Positions 60,603-64,000 of a stretch of DNA of 64,000 nucleotides are shown one piece after another. The notes beneath the pieces were generated by a model that saw nothing but the letters and a program-made list of their open reading frames with translations, was not told the DNA's origin and searched no databases. Position 1 is the stretch's first letter, and each line of letters opens with the position of its first letter. The stretch lies in NCBI GenBank assembly GCA_039621445.1, contig CP154956.1, positions 50,455,302 through 50,519,301 on the forward strand, read 5' to 3'. The stretch is from Euglena gracilis (lineage: Eukaryota > Euglenida > Euglenophyceae > Euglenales). The translations under genes were made by a program, and so were the position numbers.

Positions 60603-61848
60603 TCAGCACGTCATCAATGTATACCATTGCAAACGGTAAGTCTCGTAAAATCCATTGTATCATTCTTTGGAACATGGCTGGGCCATTCTTAACACCCATT
60701 GGTAACACCGTCCATTGGTAAACTCCATGGGAGGTTACAAATGCGGTGTATGGTTGTGAGTCAGGATGTAAGTGCATCTGGTGAAAACCATCCTCTAAGT
60801 CGAAAATGGACCAGAGGCGGTTTTCCGCTTGTTTTGTAATCAGGTCTTCAATAAGTGGTAACGGAAATGGATCGTCCTTTGTCTGTGAGTTTAAGTATCG
60901 GTAATCCAGTACAAGTCTCCACTTCTTCTGTCCAGAAGCATCGGGAGGCTTGGGTACAACAAAAGCTTGTGAGGTCCACTCGCTTTTGGAGGGTATGATC
61001 CATTTTCGTTCAATCAGTTTTTCGATCATTGTATTGAGAGCTTCTTCTCTTTCGCCTGAACAGCGAAAGAATTTTCGGTGCATGGGCTGTGCATCGATTT
61101 TACAGACACCAAAAGGTCCGCGAATTGCAGGATCTATGTCATGGGCATAGATAGGATGTTCAAGAACATCACTGAATTCGCGATTGATCTTTGTACACAG
61201 TTCCTGTGATTTGGGATGTTGACCACCGCTTTCTATCACTGCGGATAGTTGGTATGTTTGGTCTTTCTGACCTTTTTCCCGTAGGAATTTGTCATTGTGG
61301 TCAACGGTTCCGAATGCATCGAAGAAACAAACACGAAAAATGATTTCTTTCAATGGTGGTAACATGACACCGCAAAAATCTTCAAACAATGGCGTGTCAT
61401 TCGGTAAATCCCACCACTGAAAAGTGACATACGTCAATTGTTGGAACCATTCCGTTTCGGGATTTATAGGAATGAGCAGCACACCGCGTGCTTGATCCCG
61501 AAGGATCTTGTCAACAACAAGAGGGATAAGTTTCAGAGGTGGATGTAGCCACAAGACCACATCACCCCAAAACTTATCAAACACATTTGTATGGCTTGAC
61601 CAGTAATTGGGTAAACGAGAATGTGCCTTGGACGAAAATGCATCAATCTCCAATTGTAGGTCCATCGACTTCGCGATTCGCGCGATTTTGGAAAACCAAG
61701 TTTCCAAAATGCGGTATTGTCCAAAATTGAACGCATTCCAGATGCGGTTCGCGAAAACTGTCGCGGTTTCAGTCCTGTGGAGGGCTGAAACGCAGTTTAC
61801 CGAGCCACATCGGTAATGCGGTGTGTCCGAAGACACTTCACCAGGCAT
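60559..61848 (-). CDS. E2 Dam/DIRS-like domain and reverse transcriptase palm
   Basis: Minus strand, 429 residues. Residues about 60-160 hold a methyltransferase-like fold: [57 protein letters not shown]. It aligns in pattern with the element A domain, but NPPW is HPPL, so catalysis is unlikely. Then [92 protein letters not shown] and the catalytic [14 protein letters not shown]. It ends in a frameshift after that motif. The start overlaps the protease frame by about 50 bp. Confidence 0.85.
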   Translation of the reverse strand: MPGEVSSDTPHYRCGSVNCVSALHRTETATVFANRIWNAFNFGQYRILETWFSKIARIAKSMDLQLEIDAFSSKAHSRLPNYWSSHTNVFDKFWGDVVLWLHPPLKLIPLVVDKILRDQARGVLLIPINPETEWFQQLTYVTFQWWDLPNDTPLFEDFCGVMLPPLKEIIFRVCFFDAFGTVDHNDKFLREKGQKDQTYQLSAVIESGGQHPKSQELCTKINREFSDVLEHPIYAHDIDPAIRGPFGVCKIDAQPMHRKFFRCSGEREEALNTMIEKLIERKWIIPSKSEWTSQAFVVPKPPDASGQKKWRLVLDYRYLNSQTKDDPFPLPLIEDLITKQAENRLWSIFDLEDGFHQMHLHPDSQPYTAFVTSHGVYQWTVLPMGVKNGPAMFQRMIQWILRDLPFAMVYIDDVLIGTPPPLTNSGRYP

Positions 61849-63242
61849 TGTACCAAGTGTATCACACGCATCAGGTGTATTGTCAAAAGTGTGATTGTTA
61901 TTGGCATTCTGCCACTTGTATGCAGGCGTATTGGAGGGATTGGCATTCTGCCATTCGGGGTCATAGCTTTCTGCCCTTGTAAGTCCTCCAGCGCGGTTCT
62001 CGCGATTCCAAACAGGGACGCGATTCCGCGTTTGTCCAATTGTTGATGTACTTCAACACACAACGGGTAACAACCCGGTGTGTTGTGTTCTCGTTCAGCG
62101 GTCAGGGTAAACTCGGTACCGGTCCCGGTACCAAGTGTACTCTGGTTGTTGTGTAAAGCGATTAGTTTGGAAGGTTCAACAATACATCCACAGTCGAAAT
62201 CAGGTTGTGCGGAAATTCTCCGGCAATGTGCGCATTGGTAGGAAGTGTCGGTCTGGTAGTGCATGTCAGTCATGTGTAGTGTGTGTATGGGGGTGTTGGA
62301 AGTTGTAGCTGCTGGGGGGTGTACAGGGGTGTCCGAAATCGACACACCTGGTGGAAAACGTAAAAGTTGTGCAGCTGGGCGGCTACTCGACACCGAAATT
62401 TCTTCAGGCCTTTGGGCTTTCGCCTTGGAACCCAGTGAAACGTGGGGGGTTAAGCTACTCGCTTTCCCTACCGCATGGGAAACGTGCGGTAAAAGTGTAG
62501 TGGGCAGGGGGGCAGCTTTCTCTTTACCCCTAGGGTAGGAAACGGTGTTTTCGGTTGTAGAAAACGTTGTGGCAAGGCGGGGGGACATCTGGGTAGATGT
62601 CTTGGGGGAGAAATTCGGTGGTGTGGGTTGTGTGCGTGAAGTATTGCACAAACCGAGGGAGGGGCAATCCACAACAAGGCGGTTCTGACGCAAGAACGGA
62701 AAACCCAAAATTACGTCAGAGCCGCGAATACCCGATTCGTAACTCCAGGTACCCAGAAAATTTTGTATATGTGGGGGTTGTGAGTGGTGCTTGGGGATGA
62801 TGGGGAGGAGTATGTCCAAAAAGCATCCCAAGTCACCACCGCACATGGGGCTGTTGTCAGCAGTCATAATTTTGATGGGGTACTTGGCTTTCACCAAGAG
62901 GGAGTTGGGAATTAATCCCGTTCGGAAGAGAAGGGGAATTCGACACCCTGTGTCGACCAAAATTTTGCATTTGGTAGAAAAATTTTGTGTTCGGATTTCC
63001 GCTTGGACCAAAAGTTCCATGGGGGGTACGCAAAGTGCAGGATCCGGTGTAAAATTGTTGTCTCTCCAACTATTCCAGGATCCCGTTCCTACTTTGCTCA
63101 GCATTCCAGGCAGAAATTTGGAGTGGGGGGTGGGGGACCCGAAAATTTTCCGGGTACCGACCAAAAAGGCAGATGGGCAGGGAAAGTAAGGTTGATCAAG
63201 TCCTACTTCCGGCTGTTCATCAGCCCAGAGGTCCGTGCCCAC
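61797..63242 (-). CDS. E2 protease and long linker
   Basis: Minus strand, 481 residues, in the same frame as gag and separated from it by TAG. Protease: LLVQAEIRTQNFSTKCKILV, DTGCRIPLLFRTGL, MTADNSPMCGGDLGCFLDIL, GSDVILGFPFLRQNRLVVDC. The following 280 residues are Ser/Thr/Pro-rich with a Cys/His patch (YQCAHCRRISAQPDFDCGCI) and PLCVEVHQQLDKRGIASLFG. No separate start codon is needed if the stop is read through. Confidence 0.85.
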   Translation of the reverse strand: MGTDLWADEQPEVGLDQPYFPCPSAFLVGTRKIFGSPTPHSKFLPGMLSKVGTGSWNSWRDNNFTPDPALCVPPMELLVQAEIRTQNFSTKCKILVDTGCRIPLLFRTGLIPNSLLVKAKYPIKIMTADNSPMCGGDLGCFLDILLPIIPKHHSQPPHIQNFLGTWSYESGIRGSDVILGFPFLRQNRLVVDCPSLGLCNTSRTQPTPPNFSPKTSTQMSPRLATTFSTTENTVSYPRGKEKAAPLPTTLLPHVSHAVGKASSLTPHVSLGSKAKAQRPEEISVSSSRPAAQLLRFPPGVSISDTPVHPPAATTSNTPIHTLHMTDMHYQTDTSYQCAHCRRISAQPDFDCGCIVEPSKLIALHNNQSTLGTGTGTEFTLTAEREHNTPGCYPLCVEVHQQLDKRGIASLFGIARTALEDLQGQKAMTPNGRMPIPPIRLHTSGRMPITITLLTIHLMRVIHLVQCLVKCLRTHRITDVAR

Positions 63243-63257
63243 AGACCTCGGGCTCCC

Positions 63258-64000
63258 CTACTCCAGGTCCGATTCAGCACTTCGGCTGTTCATCGTTTTC
63301 TTGTGTGAGTAGATAGCGCGCAATGCGCGGACCGCATTGCGGTCATCCTCCAACGAGGATTCAGAGTTCTCATCCCCCTCCCTGCCCGAAGCCGGGGTTC
63401 CCTCCTCCAAAGAGGAGATTTTGAACCCGACCTTGTGTTTGTTGTTGTGTTTTGTATCATTGTAGTGACGTTGGTTCGGGCGGGGAGAGCGAGAACGGTA
63501 ACATTTGGACGAATGATGGTTATGTGATCCACAAAGGGAACACTTTTGTCGGTTTTGTGATTTTTGTCGGTTTTGTGATGGGCTTTCACCCCTTGGAGGT
63601 CTTGGTGAACGGAATCCCGTTCGACCACGGTTCTTGTTGTAATCCGGTTTCCCGGATGACGATCGCGAAGAAGATGATCCACTTCGCGAACGTGATCGCG
63701 ATGAGTCGCGATTCGTATCACGCTTGTAAGGGGGTCGGGGTGATCGACCACGAGGTGCGCGATCGCGTCCGCGGTCGCGGAACGGTGATCGGGACCTTTG
63801 GCGATAACCCGAAGATTGTGATTGTCCAGATTTGTGTGAAAACCCAGAGGAGCGTGAGCTCCGCGAGGATTGTGAACCCCTTGGACTCTGATACCGCTTT
63901 CGCGTATCAGGGTGGGGGCAATCACGGGACGTATGCTCCGTTTTGTTGCACAAAAAACAAGTTTTGTCAGAAGATTGGTCAGATGAGCGCGGATAGCGCG
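63258..64000 (-). CDS. E2 gag, C-terminal part (runs off the window)
   Basis: Minus strand. A perfect zinc knuckle CFLCNKTEHTSRDC lies at about 63960-63915. Then a long Arg/Ser/Gly region (RGSQSSRSSRSSGFSHKSGQ, RSRSGSSSSRSSSGKPDYNK) and a second Cys/His motif CSLCGSHNHHSSKCYR near 63500-63540, itself CX2CX4HX4C-like. The end is KVGFKISSLEEGTPASGREG, SAESDLE and TAG (63258-63260). The RS-rich part resembles SR-protein tails and is expected to bind RNA. The N-terminus lies right of the window. Confidence 0.85.
   Translation of the reverse strand, partial: RYPRSSDQSSDKTCFLCNKTEHTSRDCPHPDTRKRYQSPRGSQSSRSSRSSGFSHKSGQSQSSGYRQRSRSPFRDRGRDRAPRGRSPRPPYKRDTNRDSSRSRSRSGSSSSRSSSGKPDYNKNRGRTGFRSPRPPRGESPSQNRQKSQNRQKCSLCGSHNHHSSKCYRSRSPRPNQRHYNDTKHNNKHKVGFKISSLEEGTPASGREGDENSESSLEDDRNAVRALRAIYSHKKTMNSRSAESDLE

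Overview
This is a gene-poor stretch of a eukaryotic nuclear genome made almost entirely of nested, mostly decayed Ty3/gypsy-type LTR retrotransposons. I see no host gene, rRNA or functional tRNA gene. The evidence is repeated gag zinc knuckles, retropepsins, reverse transcriptases with YIDD motifs, RNase H, H2C2/DDE integrases and C-terminal chromodomains, plus short non-autonomous elements with terminal direct repeats. The host cannot be named from this sequence. Retrotransposons carrying cytosine methyltransferases have been described from a dinoflagellate and a charophyte alga, so an alga or other protist with a large, methylated genome is a reasonable guess.

Layout. 1-8993: element A (+), order gag / C5-methyltransferase / amino-methyltransferase-like domain / protease / RT-RNase H / integrase / chromodomain / LTR, interrupted by TRIM1 (1071-2620). 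8994-9344: start of a following gag. 9345-10613 (-): gag-methyltransferase remnant. 10711-15801 (-): element B, a sister of A lying in inverted orientation, with TRIM3 (13009-14031) in its integrase. 15802-34540 (-): element D, another methyltransferase-bearing family, split by E1 (18501-26239) in RNase H and by TRIM2 (32608-33937) in gag. 35037-38310 (-): element G, GC-rich, with gag, methyltransferase, protease and RT start. 38305-44875 (+): element C (gag, methyltransferase, protease, RT-RNase H). Its missing integrase-chromodomain-LTR half appears inverted at 49026-45950 (called F). 44876-45948, 49026-49495 and 49500-50946 are pieces of an E-family copy (E3). 51009-64000 (-): element E2, the best preserved copy, running off the right edge.

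The window has two main architectures. Families A/B, C/F, D and G place a compact, phage-like C5 cytosine methyltransferase between gag and protease; it is identified in A, C, D, G and a B-linked remnant. A adds a second methyltransferase-like fold of the Dam/DIRS type. Family E has no cytosine methyltransferase. It carries a degenerate version of the second fold just before RT and, after the chromodomain, a giant extra reading frame (about 2,000 residues across two ORFs) of unknown function. That frame is dense in tiny perfect DNA hairpins.

Three small non-autonomous LTR elements (TRIMs) are the youngest insertions. TRIM3 is structurally complete (TSD, LTR, PBS, PPT, LTR, TSD), and each 333-bp LTR contains a tRNA-like segment with Pol III A and B boxes. 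Short internal inversions recur in C, D, E1 and C/F, and LTRs shared between tandem units are seen or inferred at three places.
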